Positions 1-8,538 of a stretch of 64,000 bases of DNA are shown piece by piece. Both the position numbers and the translations under genes were made by a program. The notes beneath the pieces were generated by a model. The model saw nothing but the letters and a program-made list of their open reading frames with translations. It did no database searches and was not told where the DNA came from. This stretch comes from Marinilabiliaceae bacterium ANBcel2 (lineage in GTDB: Bacteria; Bacteroidota; Bacteroidia; Bacteroidales; Marinilabiliaceae): contig JARULA010000001.1 in assembly GCA_029688995.1 (NCBI GenBank), positions 124,001 to 188,000 on the forward strand, in the 5' to 3' direction. Each line of letters opens with the position of its first letter. The first letter of the stretch is position 1.

Positions 1-1
1 C

Positions 2-871
2 AAACCCTTTGCAAGCGAGCGCCCTATAAAAACCTATATGCAGGTTATAGTGATTCTATCATACTTTATCTGTTTTTTAATTCTGCTGGAAATCATATTT
101 AACATTCAGGTCACAAGAGTATTTGCCGGTCTTGGCGCTATGGCGGCAGTATTAATGCTAATTTTCAGAGACTCCATACTTGGGTTTGTTGCAGGAATAC
201 AATTAACCGCAAACAAAATGGTACGTGTTGGAGACTGGGTCTCTATGCCTGGTTATAATGCAGATGGAGATGTAATGGAGATAACCCTTAATACTGTTAA
301 AGTTAAAAACTGGGATCAAACAATCACCACTATACCCACATACGCCATGGTTTCAAGTCCGTTCGTCAACTGGAGAGGGATGGAAGAGTCGGGAGGAAGA
401 AGAATTATGCGTAGTGTAAATATTGATATCAGAAGCGTTAAATTTTGTACTAATGAAATGATTGAAAAGTATAAAAAGATAGAACATCTTAATAGTTACA
501 TAAATAGTAAACAAAAAGAGATAGAAGATTACAATAAAAAGTATAATGTAGATAGTTCTGTTTTAGTGAACGGAAGACGAATGACCAATTTAGGAGTGTT
601 TAGAAAGTATCTTGAAAATTATATAATAAGACATCCCCGCCTAAACACTGATATGATATATCTTATAAGGCATCTTCAGCCCTCTGAGAAAGGAGTACCA
701 CTCGAAATATATGTTTTCAGTAAAGAGCAGGCATGGGTAAGATATGAGGAGGTACAGGCCGACCTGTTTGATCATGTACTTGCCGTTATATCAGAATTTG
801 ACCTTAAGGTATTTCAACTACCATCGGGTGATGATGTAAAAAGCGTTATAAATTCAATAGGATCTAAATAG
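2..871 (+). CDS. MscS-family mechanosensitive channel, YbdG-like (5' end outside window)
   Basis: This is the C-terminal 289 residues of a small-conductance mechanosensitive channel of the inner membrane, which releases solutes on hypo-osmotic shock. The frame is open from base 2, so the gene begins upstream of the window; the first internal ATG at 38 is not a likely start because the preceding residues (RPIKTY) already fit the family. Visible are one or two membrane segments, the pore-helix region rich in Gly/Ala (GLGAMAAVL), and then the MscS beta domain with RVGDWVSMPG. The stretch VKNWDQTITTIPTYAMVSSP followed by NWRGMEESGGRRI is typical of the YbdG (MscM-type) branch rather than MscS itself. 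Its last 8 bases overlap the convergent pepT gene. Family assignment is firm; the gating class is inferred. Confidence 0.9.
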   Translation, partial: KPFASERPIKTYMQVIVILSYFICFLILLEIIFNIQVTRVFAGLGAMAAVLMLIFRDSILGFVAGIQLTANKMVRVGDWVSMPGYNADGDVMEITLNTVKVKNWDQTITTIPTYAMVSSPFVNWRGMEESGGRRIMRSVNIDIRSVKFCTNEMIEKYKKIEHLNSYINSKQKEIEDYNKKYNVDSSVLVNGRRMTNLGVFRKYLENYIIRHPRLNTDMIYLIRHLQPSEKGVPLEIYVFSKEQAWVRYEEVQADLFDHVLAVISEFDLKVFQLPSGDDVKSVINSIGSK

Positions 872-2081
872 CATTTTGAGCAATCTGCTTTATTACTTCA
901 ACAGATTTATACATACTTTGAACAGAAATAAATTCATATGGTCCGTGAAAATTGTGTCCACCAGTAAATATATTAGGTGTTGGCAAGCCCATATATGATA
1001 ATCTTGCACCATCGGTACCACCTCGCACCGGACGAATAAGAGGCTCTACCCCAACATCATTCATCGCCTCTTCAGCAAGATCTACAATATGATATACCGG
1101 CTCTATTTTCTCTCTCATGTTAAAATATTCATCAACAAGCGAAAGCTCCATTGTGCCTGCCCCAAACTCAGAATTTATTTTTTTAACAAGATGCTCAATC
1201 TCTTTCTTACGATCTTCAAATCTCTCTCTTTTAAAATCTCTTATTAAAAATTTTATCTCAGTTCTTTCAACATTACCATTAAAAGAGCAGAGGTGATAAA
1301 AACCTTCATACCCATCACTATGTTCAGGAGTTTCATGTCTGGGAAGCATTGCTACAAACTGATTTGCAATACGCATTGAATTTCTCATCTTTTTACGAGC
1401 ATATCCGGGATGAACACAACATCCATGAATCACAATTTTGGCTGTTGCAGCATTAAAATTTTCATACTCCAATTGACCTATTTCACCTCCATCAATAGTA
1501 TAAGCATAATCAGCACCAAACTTTTCTACATCAAAGTGATCTGCTCCCTGACCAATCTCCTCATCGGGTGTAAAGCATATTCTCACTTTACAGTGCTCAA
1601 CAGTGGGATTTTCAATAAAAAACTCCATTGCAGAAACAATTTCTGCAATTCCAGCTTTATCATCAGAACCTAAAAGGGTATCTCCCGAAGTTGTTATCAA
1701 ATCATCTCCGATATATTTTTTTAACTCAGGAAACTCATCTACCCTAAGTTTTATATTATGATCTTTATTAAGAACAATATCCTCACCCCTGTAAGATTCT
1801 ACCACTTTTGGGCGAATTTTTTTACCGGGGTAGTCCGGACTGGTATCCATGTGGGCAATAAAACCTACAACGGAACCCTCCTTTTCTCTATTAGAAGGAA
1901 GGGTTGCTGTTACATAACTATTTTCATCAACCTCTACATCCGACAACCCAATCTCCTCTAATTCACGCGCCAACTCCTGAGCAAAAATTGCCTGTCCGGG
2001 TGTACTGGGATTAAGCCCTGTGTTATAATCACTTTGTGTATCAAAAGAGATATATTTAAGAAATCGTTCTATCAGATGCAT
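864..2081 (-). CDS. pepT: Peptidase T (tripeptide aminopeptidase, M20 family)
   Basis: A cytoplasmic di-zinc aminopeptidase that removes the N-terminal residue from tripeptides. From the ATG at 2081 it is 405 residues, matching the usual ~408 of PepT. M20 metal-site motifs are all present: HMDTSPD near residue 77, GSDDKAG near 140, DEEIGQGADHFD near 173, TIDGGEIGQ near 195, and the C-terminal GGTDGARLS and GGHNFHGPYE. The frame stays open to a TTG at 2102, but MHLIERFLKY at 2081 aligns with the family N-terminus (LLERFLxYxSxDTQS), so I chose that start. It lies 21 bases after proS on the same strand and is probably co-transcribed with it. It converges on the channel gene with an 8-base overlap. 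Confidence 0.95.
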   Translation of the reverse strand: MHLIERFLKYISFDTQSDYNTGLNPSTPGQAIFAQELARELEEIGLSDVEVDENSYVTATLPSNREKEGSVVGFIAHMDTSPDYPGKKIRPKVVESYRGEDIVLNKDHNIKLRVDEFPELKKYIGDDLITTSGDTLLGSDDKAGIAEIVSAMEFFIENPTVEHCKVRICFTPDEEIGQGADHFDVEKFGADYAYTIDGGEIGQLEYENFNAATAKIVIHGCCVHPGYARKKMRNSMRIANQFVAMLPRHETPEHSDGYEGFYHLCSFNGNVERTEIKFLIRDFKRERFEDRKKEIEHLVKKINSEFGAGTMELSLVDEYFNMREKIEPVYHIVDLAEEAMNDVGVEPLIRPVRGGTDGARLSYMGLPTPNIFTGGHNFHGPYEFISVQSMYKSVEVIKQIAQNAI

Positions 2082-2102
2082 AAACAAAATTTTAATGAAC
2101 AA

Positions 2103-3578
2103 CTAATATGATCGCGCAAATAGAACTCTGCGTTTTGAAGGCTTTCCTGATACCATACATTTACCTTCCTCTTCAGGTGAATCAAGAGGAATACATCGAA
2201 TTGTGGCCTTTGTCTCCTTTTTTATCAACTCCTCTGTTTCAGCAGTTCCATCCCAATGACAAAGAAAAAAACCACCCTTCTCGTCAAGCAATCGTTTAAA
2301 ATCTTCATAACTATCAACACTGCGGGTATTATCCTCCCGGTACTTCAACGCTTTATTATAGATACCGTTCTGAATTTCATCTAAAAGAGCCTCTGCTTTA
2401 GCATCTATACCCTCTAATGAAACAACCTCTTTTGAGAGAGTATCTCGACGTGCAACCTCAACTGTTCCATTTTCAAGATCGCGCGGACCAATAGCAAATC
2501 TTAAAGGAACACCCTTAAGTTCATATTCAGAAAATTTCCATCCCGGCTTTCGTTTATCATCATTATCATATTTAACAGAAATACCTCTCTTTTTTAAATT
2601 GTCCACAATTTTATTAGCTACAAGATCTATCTTTTCAAGATCTTCGCTCTTACGATATATAGGAACAATAACTACCTGGATAGGTGCAAGTTTAGGAGGC
2701 AAAACCAATCCGTTATCATCAGAGTGCGACATAATCAATGCGCCCATTAAGCGAGTTGAAACCCCCCATGAAGAGGCCCAAACATAATCAACCTCACCTT
2801 TATCATTGGCAAATGTTACATCAAAAGCTTTTGCAAAATTTTGACCCAAAAAGTGAGATGTTCCCGATTGCAAAGCTTTTCCATCCTGCATTAATGCTTC
2901 AATGGTTAATGTCTCCAATGCCCCTGCAAAACGCTCACTGGCAGTTTTATGCCCCTGTACAACAGGCATAGCCATCCAGTTTTCAGCAAATTTAGCATAT
3001 ACCTTAAGCATTGTTTCAGTCTCAGTTATTGCCTCTTCTTTTGTTGCATGGGCAGTATGCCCCTCCTGCCATAAAAACTCGGCAGTACGCAAAAACAACC
3101 TGGTGCGCATCTCCCACCTAACAACATTAGCCCACTGATTAACCAAAATAGGAAGATCCCGGTATGATTGAATCCAATTTTTGTATGTATTCCATATAAT
3201 AGTCTCTGAAGTAGGACGAACAATATACTCCTCTTCTAAACGAGCATCGGGATCCACTTCAATACCTTTACCATCCTCCCCTTCCTTTAATCGATAATGA
3301 GTAACAACAGCACACTCTTTAGCAAAACCATCAACATGATCAGCCTCTTTACTAAAAAAAGATTTAGGAATAAAAAGAGGAAAATATGCATTAACATGAC
3401 CTGTCTCTTTAAACATATCATCTAAAACCCTCTGCATTTTTTCCCATATGGCATACCCATAAGGTTTTATCACCATACAACCTCTAACAGCAGAGTTTTC
3501 AGCTAAATCGGCTTTTATAACCAAATCATTATACCATTGTGCGTAACTCTCATTACGACTTGTTAACACCTTTGCCAT
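2103..3578 (-). CDS. proS: Prolyl-tRNA synthetase, archaeal/eukaryotic-like type
   Basis: Charges tRNA-Pro with proline in the cytoplasm. The 491-residue length, absence of the large bacterial editing insertion between motifs 2 and 3, and C-terminal Tyr (FARSY) mark the short archaeal/eukaryotic-type ProRS that many Bacteroidota carry. Class II motifs are visible: RPTSET at about 121-126, motif 2 from RWEMRTR to EGHTAH at about 154-177, and motif 3 in the [17 protein letters not shown] region. The anticodon-binding domain ([10 protein letters not shown] onward) and the C-terminal zinc-type domain follow, the latter ending with a Cys-containing [18 protein letters not shown]. It starts at an ATG at 3578 and is the first gene of a two-gene unit with pepT. 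Confidence 0.96.
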   Translation of the reverse strand: MAKVLTSRNESYAQWYNDLVIKADLAENSAVRGCMVIKPYGYAIWEKMQRVLDDMFKETGHVNAYFPLFIPKSFFSKEADHVDGFAKECAVVTHYRLKEGEDGKGIEVDPDARLEEEYIVRPTSETIIWNTYKNWIQSYRDLPILVNQWANVVRWEMRTRLFLRTAEFLWQEGHTAHATKEEAITETETMLKVYAKFAENWMAMPVVQGHKTASERFAGALETLTIEALMQDGKALQSGTSHFLGQNFAKAFDVTFANDKGEVDYVWASSWGVSTRLMGALIMSHSDDNGLVLPPKLAPIQVVIVPIYRKSEDLEKIDLVANKIVDNLKKRGISVKYDNDDKRKPGWKFSEYELKGVPLRFAIGPRDLENGTVEVARRDTLSKEVVSLEGIDAKAEALLDEIQNGIYNKALKYREDNTRSVDSYEDFKRLLDEKGGFFLCHWDGTAETEELIKKETKATIRCIPLDSPEEEGKCMVSGKPSKRRVLFARSY

Positions 3579-3906
3579 AAGTATTTAAAATTAATTTTAT
3601 CATGAACAAAACACTCCTCAAATTGCTTAATGGTTTATATAGAAGGAGCAAAAAAAGAGAAGACAAAAATAAAAATAATAAAAGGAATATCACTTTTAAA
3701 AAAAACTTTATATTCAATAAAACATAAAAGAGAGCATATTCGTATTCACAATAGTTAAAATATTAAACTTGTTGTAAAATAAATAGTCTAACTATATAAA
3801 GATATTAAATTTGTAAAGCAGTTAATATCTCAATTTAAAAGTTAAATATCAAAATTTAACACTATTTGGTATAAGTTTTGATCTACTACTATAAAAAACC
3901 AACGTT
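3579..3906. other. AT-rich divergent intergenic region with three AGTTAA-ATAT-type motifs
   Basis: A 330-base non-coding spacer between divergent proS and the repeat lipoprotein. No credible gene is present. Three similar motifs lie on the plus strand: AGTTAAAATATTAA at 3753, AGTTAATATCTCAA at 3820 and AGTTAAATATCAAA at 3840, the last two exactly 20 bases apart. TAAATTTG at 3806-3813 fits the Bacteroidota -7 consensus TAnnTTTG, but no TTTG is found at the right distance upstream, so the promoter call is weak. Confidence 0.4.
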
Positions 3907-3913
3907 AAGGAGG
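3907..3913 (+). promoter_or_regulatory. Strong Shine-Dalgarno (AAGGAGG) deciding the lipoprotein start
   Basis: AAGGAGGTG begins at 3907 and stands eight bases before the ATG at 3922. Such a near-perfect anti-SD match is unusual in this window, where most genes lack one. The GTG at 3913 in the same frame lies inside the SD itself and is therefore not the start. Confidence 0.75.
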
Positions 3914-3921
3914 TGAAGATT

Positions 3922-5499
3922 ATGAAAGCAATTCAGTTAATATTGGCAATGGTACTAATGTTATTAGTGGCATCTTGCAGCTCAGGACGAGTTTCAAGTC
4001 AGGGAGGATACCACGATGATATCTATTATGTACCCGGATCAGCCGGAATAAACGCCGATCAGGCTTTTTCTCCGGTTCCATCGATGACCCGCGATCAGGA
4101 GGAGGATGAGAGAAAAAATATAACTGCTCAACGACGAGAATATGAAAGAAGTTCTCAAGCAACAAGAGATCAAGACAACAGGGACTTTTCTCAAATTCAG
4201 GATGAGTATGCAGGAATCCTTAGTGACGACAATATGCAAGATACAGATACTTTAGTCTATTACAACGAAGAGACAGGATATTGGGTTGATGGATTCAAAG
4301 GATCACGTAGCGATAGAAATTATGCCGAAAGAATTATAAGATTTCATGGTCCCTCAATTAGAGTCCCATACCACTCCCCCTTCTACAGTGAGGTAGTCTA
4401 TTTTAACCATTATGATTGGAACGTATATGTTGATGGCCGTTATGCCTATGCAGTTCCAACATGGACAAACAGGTGGTACAATAGTTATCACTATGGATAC
4501 GGACCAGGCTTTAGCTTTAACTGGTTTCACAATAGAGGAAGATTTAGTTATGGGTTTGGATATGGACATGGATTTGGGTGGCCCTACTACAGCTATCATC
4601 ATCACTGGCACAGTCCATACTACAGTTGGCACAGTCCATACTATAGCTGGCACAGTCCATACTATAGCTGGCATAGACCATACTATTACAACAGATCAGC
4701 ACCACACTATGCATCATATGGAATGCGAGGAAGTGGCCTGTCAGCTGAAAGCCGTAGTACTGCTGCAGGAGTTGCAACAGGTGGAGCAGGTACGAGATTA
4801 GAGACCAGAGACTCGGGTAGCAGGTCGGGAACAGTTAGAGAGAGACCTCAAAGTAGTACTGATAATGTCACCTCCAGAGCTTCAGCACAAAATGGAGAAT
4901 CTACAACAAGGGCTGAATCAAGAAGAACTGATGGTAGTAATGAACAAACAAGAACAGCTAGATCTACCTCGGATAACAATGAACCCAGACAAACAAGAAG
5001 AAGTTACACACCTTCATATAGTGAAGCAGAAAGCAGTACAAGGCCAACATACAACAGAGCCTCCTACACACGGGTAAGTAATGCAAGATCTACCCAACAA
5101 ACAACAGGAACTGTTCAATCATCTTCACAGACAAGGAGTGTAAGAAGTTCTGCTACTCAAAGCAGTAGAGATTCGCGCACTGTAAGCTCTTCACCATCAA
5201 GGTCAGGCAGCAGTGTAAGCTCATCCAGATCAAGCAGCAGTAGTGGAACAGCTACTTATCAAAGGGGAAGCAGCTCTTCACCATCAAGATCTCAAAGCAC
5301 ATACTCTGCACCCACAAGAAGCAGATCTTCTTCAAGTCAGAGTTCAGGCACAATAAGATCAAGAAGTAGTAGTCCGTCATCATCTTCTTCAACCACAATA
5401 AGAAGCTCTTCTTCAAGCTCATCAAGTAGCAGCAGTTCTAGAAGTAGCAGCAGTTCTAGAAGTAGCAGCAGTTCTAGATCGTCAGGAGGAAGAAGATAA
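3922..5499 (+). CDS. Repeat-bearing lipoprotein, His/Tyr-rich core and Ser/Arg-rich tail
   Basis: Function unknown. The 525-residue protein starts with a lipoprotein signal (MKAIQLILAMVLMLLVASC), so it is probably anchored in the envelope. An acidic, Gln/Arg/Asp-rich segment follows, then a Gly/Tyr/His/Trp-rich core (residues ~150-260) with three exact HSPYYSW heptads and a fourth degenerate one. From about residue 270 to the end it is low-complexity Ser/Thr/Arg (SSSSRSSSSS-type), ending SGGRR. Such a tail is probably disordered and may be glycosylated or bind polyanions; that is inference. The start is set by a strong SD. No catalytic motif is seen. It is flanked by long non-coding regions, so it looks monocistronic. 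Similar low-complexity lipoproteins occur in Bacteroidota, but I cannot name a family. Confidence 0.75.
   Translation: MKAIQLILAMVLMLLVASCSSGRVSSQGGYHDDIYYVPGSAGINADQAFSPVPSMTRDQEEDERKNITAQRREYERSSQATRDQDNRDFSQIQDEYAGILSDDNMQDTDTLVYYNEETGYWVDGFKGSRSDRNYAERIIRFHGPSIRVPYHSPFYSEVVYFNHYDWNVYVDGRYAYAVPTWTNRWYNSYHYGYGPGFSFNWFHNRGRFSYGFGYGHGFGWPYYSYHHHWHSPYYSWHSPYYSWHSPYYSWHRPYYYNRSAPHYASYGMRGSGLSAESRSTAAGVATGGAGTRLETRDSGSRSGTVRERPQSSTDNVTSRASAQNGESTTRAESRRTDGSNEQTRTARSTSDNNEPRQTRRSYTPSYSEAESSTRPTYNRASYTRVSNARSTQQTTGTVQSSSQTRSVRSSATQSSRDSRTVSSSPSRSGSSVSSSRSSSSSGTATYQRGSSSSPSRSQSTYSAPTRSRSSSSQSSGTIRSRSSSPSSSSSTTIRSSSSSSSSSSSSRSSSSSRSSSSSRSSGGRR
4609..4692 (+). repeat. 21-bp in-frame tandem repeat encoding HSPYYSW
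   Basis: Units begin at 4609, 4630, 4651 and 4672. The first three encode HSPYYSW exactly; the fourth has drifted to HRPYYYN. The DNA units differ only at synonymous third positions (tacagttgg versus tatagctgg), which points to duplication followed by selection on the protein. A preceding YSYHHHW at about 4588 looks like an older unit. Confidence 0.85.
5425..5478 (+). repeat. Three perfect 18-bp tandem copies in the Ser/Arg tail
   Basis: The unit AGTAGCAGCAGTTCTAGA occurs at 5425-5442, 5443-5460 and 5461-5478 without a mismatch. Perfect identity at DNA level implies recent duplication, so copy number may vary between strains. Each unit adds six residues without shifting frame. Confidence 0.9.
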
Positions 5500-5520
5500 C
5501 GTGTCGATGCTATAACAAGC

Positions 5521-5640
5521 CCTTACTCATGTAAGGTGGTTAACAACCCGCCCATCAAAAAAATAATGGAATCAAGATTGCCTGAGCAGAAAAACTGCTT
5601 ATTAAAAGAGTTGCATACCTTCTCTCAGGCAAGCTCCATT
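5521..5640 (+). other. Candidate structured RNA element upstream of the FadL/ABC set
   Basis: This spacer has nested inverted repeats. CCTTAC (5521-5526) pairs with GTAAGG (5531-5536) around a TCAT loop. AATGGA (5565-5570) pairs with TCCATT (5635-5640), and inside it TTGCCTGAG (5578-5586) pairs with CTCAGGCAA (5624-5632). A further AGCAG/CTGCT hairpin (5585-5599) could compete with the inner stem. It does not end in a T-run, so it is not a plain terminator, and it lacks cobalamin- or TPP-riboswitch signature boxes. It could be a 5' leader, a small RNA or a repeat-element remnant. Confidence 0.45.
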
Positions 5641-5684
5641 TAAGCAACTATTTAAACAAATTATCCGCAAATGAAACGAGCCAT

Positions 5685-5746
5685 GAGAATCGTAAGATCG
5701 ACGAAGTCAAAACCTTCTCACACAAGAGAATCGAAGATCGGCGTAG
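5685..5746 (+). repeat. Imperfect 21-22 bp direct repeat before the FadL-like gene
   Basis: The stretch at 5685-5706 and that at 5726-5746 share the core GAGAATCG-AAGATCG-CG-AG with three differences. Between them TTCTC (5715-5719) can pair with GAGAA (5726-5730). The segment is richer in G+C than its surroundings. It lies in an open frame that runs into the downstream gene from an ATG at 5671, but the signal peptide begins only at 5803. Confidence 0.5.
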
Positions 5747-5802
5747 CCAATGACTATGATGGCGAGTTACATGTGACCTTTGAACAAACAAATTATAGAC
5801 AC

Positions 5803-7398
5803 ATGAAAAGAGCATTTATAAAAACAGTGTTAACAACAATACTGGTGGCAGGTTCATCTATAAGCATTGCTCAAAATATGGCTGATGCATTGCGATACTC
5901 ACAACATAGACCGTCAGGAACAGCAAGAGATCTCTCACTAAGCAGTGCTACAGGAGCATTAGGAGGAGACTTTAGCTTTATAACAACTAACCCTGCAGGT
6001 ATAGCTGTTTACCGCAGTAGCGAATTTACTTTTACACCTGCTCTTAATTATACAAAAACAGACTCTTATTACAACAACCTTCATAGCGATGATGATAAAT
6101 ACTCATTTCCATTTCAGCAAATTGCATTTGTAGGATCCTATGCACCACAACATGAAGTGAGTTCCGGGTTAATCAGCACCCATTTTGGTATTGGATACTC
6201 CAGAACAAATAGCTTCAACAGAAATAGCTTTATTAGAGGAAGTGAAATATACTCCTCATTACTGGATCAATTTGTATGGAATGCAAATGAAGGTAAATGG
6301 AACGATTTTTATAATGATTTGGCATACAGGACTTTTTTGGTCGATGAAGATCCTGACTTTCCCGGAAATTATATGCATGCTTTTGAATATGTCGATTATG
6401 ACGAACCTGATCCACTATGGGGAGCTTCTGATGGAGTAGATCAAAGCAGGTATATAAAAGAGAGAGGAAGATCTGGTGAATATAACTTCTCTTTTGGAGC
6501 AAACTTTAGCCACATGCTATACATAGGGGGATCACTGGGAATACACTCCTTTTCTTATGACAAAACCAGCACCCATTACGAAACTGTATCGGGAGGGATA
6601 GAAAATTATTTCCCTGAATATTATGATTTTAGATATAGTGAAGGTTGGAACGGACTAGAAAAATATTATTTTGAAGAGGAAATAGATGTTCAGGGAACAG
6701 GAGTTGATGTAAAAGTAGGAGTTATTTATAAACCTACAAATCAATTAAGATTAGGTGCAGCTATACACACCCCCATATTTTACACTTTTGATGAAGAGTA
6801 CTCTACAGATATATATGCAGAATTTTTTGAAATTACAGAGCATAATCTTATAAGCGGAATTGAAACATATCCGGATGATAAAGAGTATGGAGAATTTTCT
6901 TATAAATTTAGAACTCCAATGAAATTTACCGGAAGTGCAGCTTATACTTTCAGCAATTTAGGATTTATAAGTGTAGATTATGAATATGTTGACTACTCTA
7001 CAATGACCTTTAAAAGTAAAGGGTCTGGTATTGATAACATACATAGCTTTACAGAGCTTAATGATAATATAAAAGATACTTTTGTAGGAACCCATAATAT
7101 AAGAGTTGGAGGAGAGTATATTGTTTCAAATCAAGTTGCCTTAAGAGCAGGTTACGGATGGTTTGGGTCACCATATAACAGTAATCACTTTAAGAGTGAT
7201 GACAAGCATTACACCATATCAGGCGGATTGGGTTATCGCATAGATAATATGACAATTGATTTTGCATATATGCTTAGAAATCAAGAAAATTACATTTCAT
7301 TATATGATGCAGGACATGTGCATGTAGATGATAAACCACTTGCCAATATTGAGACAAAGAACCATCAGGTTGCTATCACCTTAGGATGGAGGTTTTAA
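5803..7398 (+). CDS. OmpP1/FadL/TodX-family outer-membrane transport protein
   Basis: A 531-residue predicted beta-barrel for uptake of hydrophobic or other small molecules across the outer membrane. The ATG at 5803 gives a good signal peptide (MKRAFIKTVLTTILVAGSSISIAQ) with likely cleavage after the Ala-Gln region. It is followed by the family-typical N-terminus, which contains RDLSLSSATGALGGDFSFI and TTNPAGIAVYR. Alternating aromatic/polar strands continue to a C-terminal Phe (ITLGWRF), as expected for BAM-inserted barrels. The frame is open to an ATG at 5671, but those 44 residues are polar and would bury the signal peptide, so I reject them. It ends 30 bases before the binding-protein gene, suggesting co-transcription. 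Substrate unknown; classical FadL carries fatty acids, but the neighbours suggest a possible metal-complex context. Confidence 0.85.
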   Translation: MKRAFIKTVLTTILVAGSSISIAQNMADALRYSQHRPSGTARDLSLSSATGALGGDFSFITTNPAGIAVYRSSEFTFTPALNYTKTDSYYNNLHSDDDKYSFPFQQIAFVGSYAPQHEVSSGLISTHFGIGYSRTNSFNRNSFIRGSEIYSSLLDQFVWNANEGKWNDFYNDLAYRTFLVDEDPDFPGNYMHAFEYVDYDEPDPLWGASDGVDQSRYIKERGRSGEYNFSFGANFSHMLYIGGSLGIHSFSYDKTSTHYETVSGGIENYFPEYYDFRYSEGWNGLEKYYFEEEIDVQGTGVDVKVGVIYKPTNQLRLGAAIHTPIFYTFDEEYSTDIYAEFFEITEHNLISGIETYPDDKEYGEFSYKFRTPMKFTGSAAYTFSNLGFISVDYEYVDYSTMTFKSKGSGIDNIHSFTELNDNIKDTFVGTHNIRVGGEYIVSNQVALRAGYGWFGSPYNSNHFKSDDKHYTISGGLGYRIDNMTIDFAYMLRNQENYISLYDAGHVHVDDKPLANIETKNHQVAITLGWRF

Positions 7399-7428
7399 GA
7401 AGTGCCAATTTATATTGTGAAACAACCT

Positions 7429-8538
7429 ATGCTAAAGCAAGAGATTAGACAATATTTTTTAATCGTAATATTTCTACTTTTGCTTTTAGGTTTTACCTCA
7501 TGCTTAAGGTCCAATTTAAACAACAATAATCAATATAGTGAACGAGTTATTACTGACATGCTCGACCGCGAAGTTGTTATTCCGGAGAGAATTACAAAGA
7601 TTGTAGCCGTAAATCCGGGAGCTCTGCGACTTATGGTATATATGGATTTAACCAAATCAATTTCAGGAGTTGAGGATATTGAAAAACGACCCGGCAGAGC
7701 TTATGCTATGGCCAACCCTTCACTTACAAAAAAAGAGATTATTGGTCCGGCAATGGGAGGAGACCCCGAACTAATAACCTTCAATAATCCCGATATTATA
7801 TTTACCACCTTTTCAACCAAAGGAGAAGCTGACGATTTAGAAGCACAGACCGGCATACCGGTTGTAGGGTTAAATACAGGTGATTTTTATACTAACCGTA
7901 AAACATTTTACAATTCTTTAAATATTATAGGAGAAGTAACAGGAAGAAGCAAAAGAGCAGATTCAATAATAGCTTTTATAAAGAGGGAGATCAACGAACT
8001 ACAAAAAATAAACTCTAAATCATCTTCGAACAAAAAAAGTATCTATATTGGTGGAGTATCATATAGTGGGGCGCGCGGATTAACATCTACTGTTCCAAAA
8101 TATGAAAGTTTTGAATTTATTAATGCAAAAAATGTAGCTGCAAATTTAACCTCTTTAAAAAACAACCCTTCAAATACCGCTTCAACAATTGATCTAGAGC
8201 AACTTATTTTATGGAATCCCAACTATCTTTTTATAGATGCTGCCGGATTATCTCTAACAAAACCGCAAATAAAAAGAGAAACTCCCGCAGGAAAAACCTT
8301 GCAAGCCATAGAAAATAACTCTATACATACATTAATGCCTTATAATTGGTATTCAACAAATTTTGAAACTATATTAGCAAACAGTTGGTTTGCAGCATCA
8401 GTTTTACATCCGGATATAGTTAGCCAAAAGAAATTTGAAAAACGAATCAGAAATATTTTTAATGTTATGCTGGGAAAAGATGTAAGCAAAGAACTTAAAG
8501 AAATGTACCAGGGATGGATAAACATAACAAAAGAGTAG
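7429..8538 (+). CDS. Lipoprotein substrate-binding protein of a FecCD-type ABC importer (PF01497 type)
   Basis: Binds a metal complex (siderophore, haem, cobalamin or similar) and hands it to the permease encoded next. From ATG 7429 it has 369 residues and a lipoprotein signal ending GFTSC, so it is tethered to a membrane. The family hallmark follows: ITDMLDREVVIPERITKIVA, then NPDIIFTTF and TGIPVVGL. The two-lobed class III binding protein architecture with a long linking helix is indicated by RADSIIAFIKREINEL. A GTG at 7402 would add nine residues before the signal and is less likely. The 3' end overlaps the permease start by 25 bases, implying translational coupling. Substrate cannot be decided; some relatives next to FmdE-domain genes are suspected of serving Mo/W rather than Fe. 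Confidence 0.88.
   Translation: MLKQEIRQYFLIVIFLLLLLGFTSCLRSNLNNNNQYSERVITDMLDREVVIPERITKIVAVNPGALRLMVYMDLTKSISGVEDIEKRPGRAYAMANPSLTKKEIIGPAMGGDPELITFNNPDIIFTTFSTKGEADDLEAQTGIPVVGLNTGDFYTNRKTFYNSLNIIGEVTGRSKRADSIIAFIKREINELQKINSKSSSNKKSIYIGGVSYSGARGLTSTVPKYESFEFINAKNVAANLTSLKNNPSNTASTIDLEQLILWNPNYLFIDAAGLSLTKPQIKRETPAGKTLQAIENNSIHTLMPYNWYSTNFETILANSWFAASVLHPDIVSQKKFEKRIRNIFNVMLGKDVSKELKEMYQGWINITKE

Noticed and set aside
4354-4674. Antisense frame with PAIVWTV repeats under the lipoprotein gene
   Set aside because: The repeat is simply the reverse complement of the 21-bp HSPYYSW repeats; no start signal, and the sense strand has a signal peptide and strong SD.
5521-5640. Cobalamin or TPP riboswitch ahead of the transporter genes
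   Set aside because: The importer type made this worth checking, but none of the usual sequence boxes of these riboswitches is present; only generic inverted repeats are seen.
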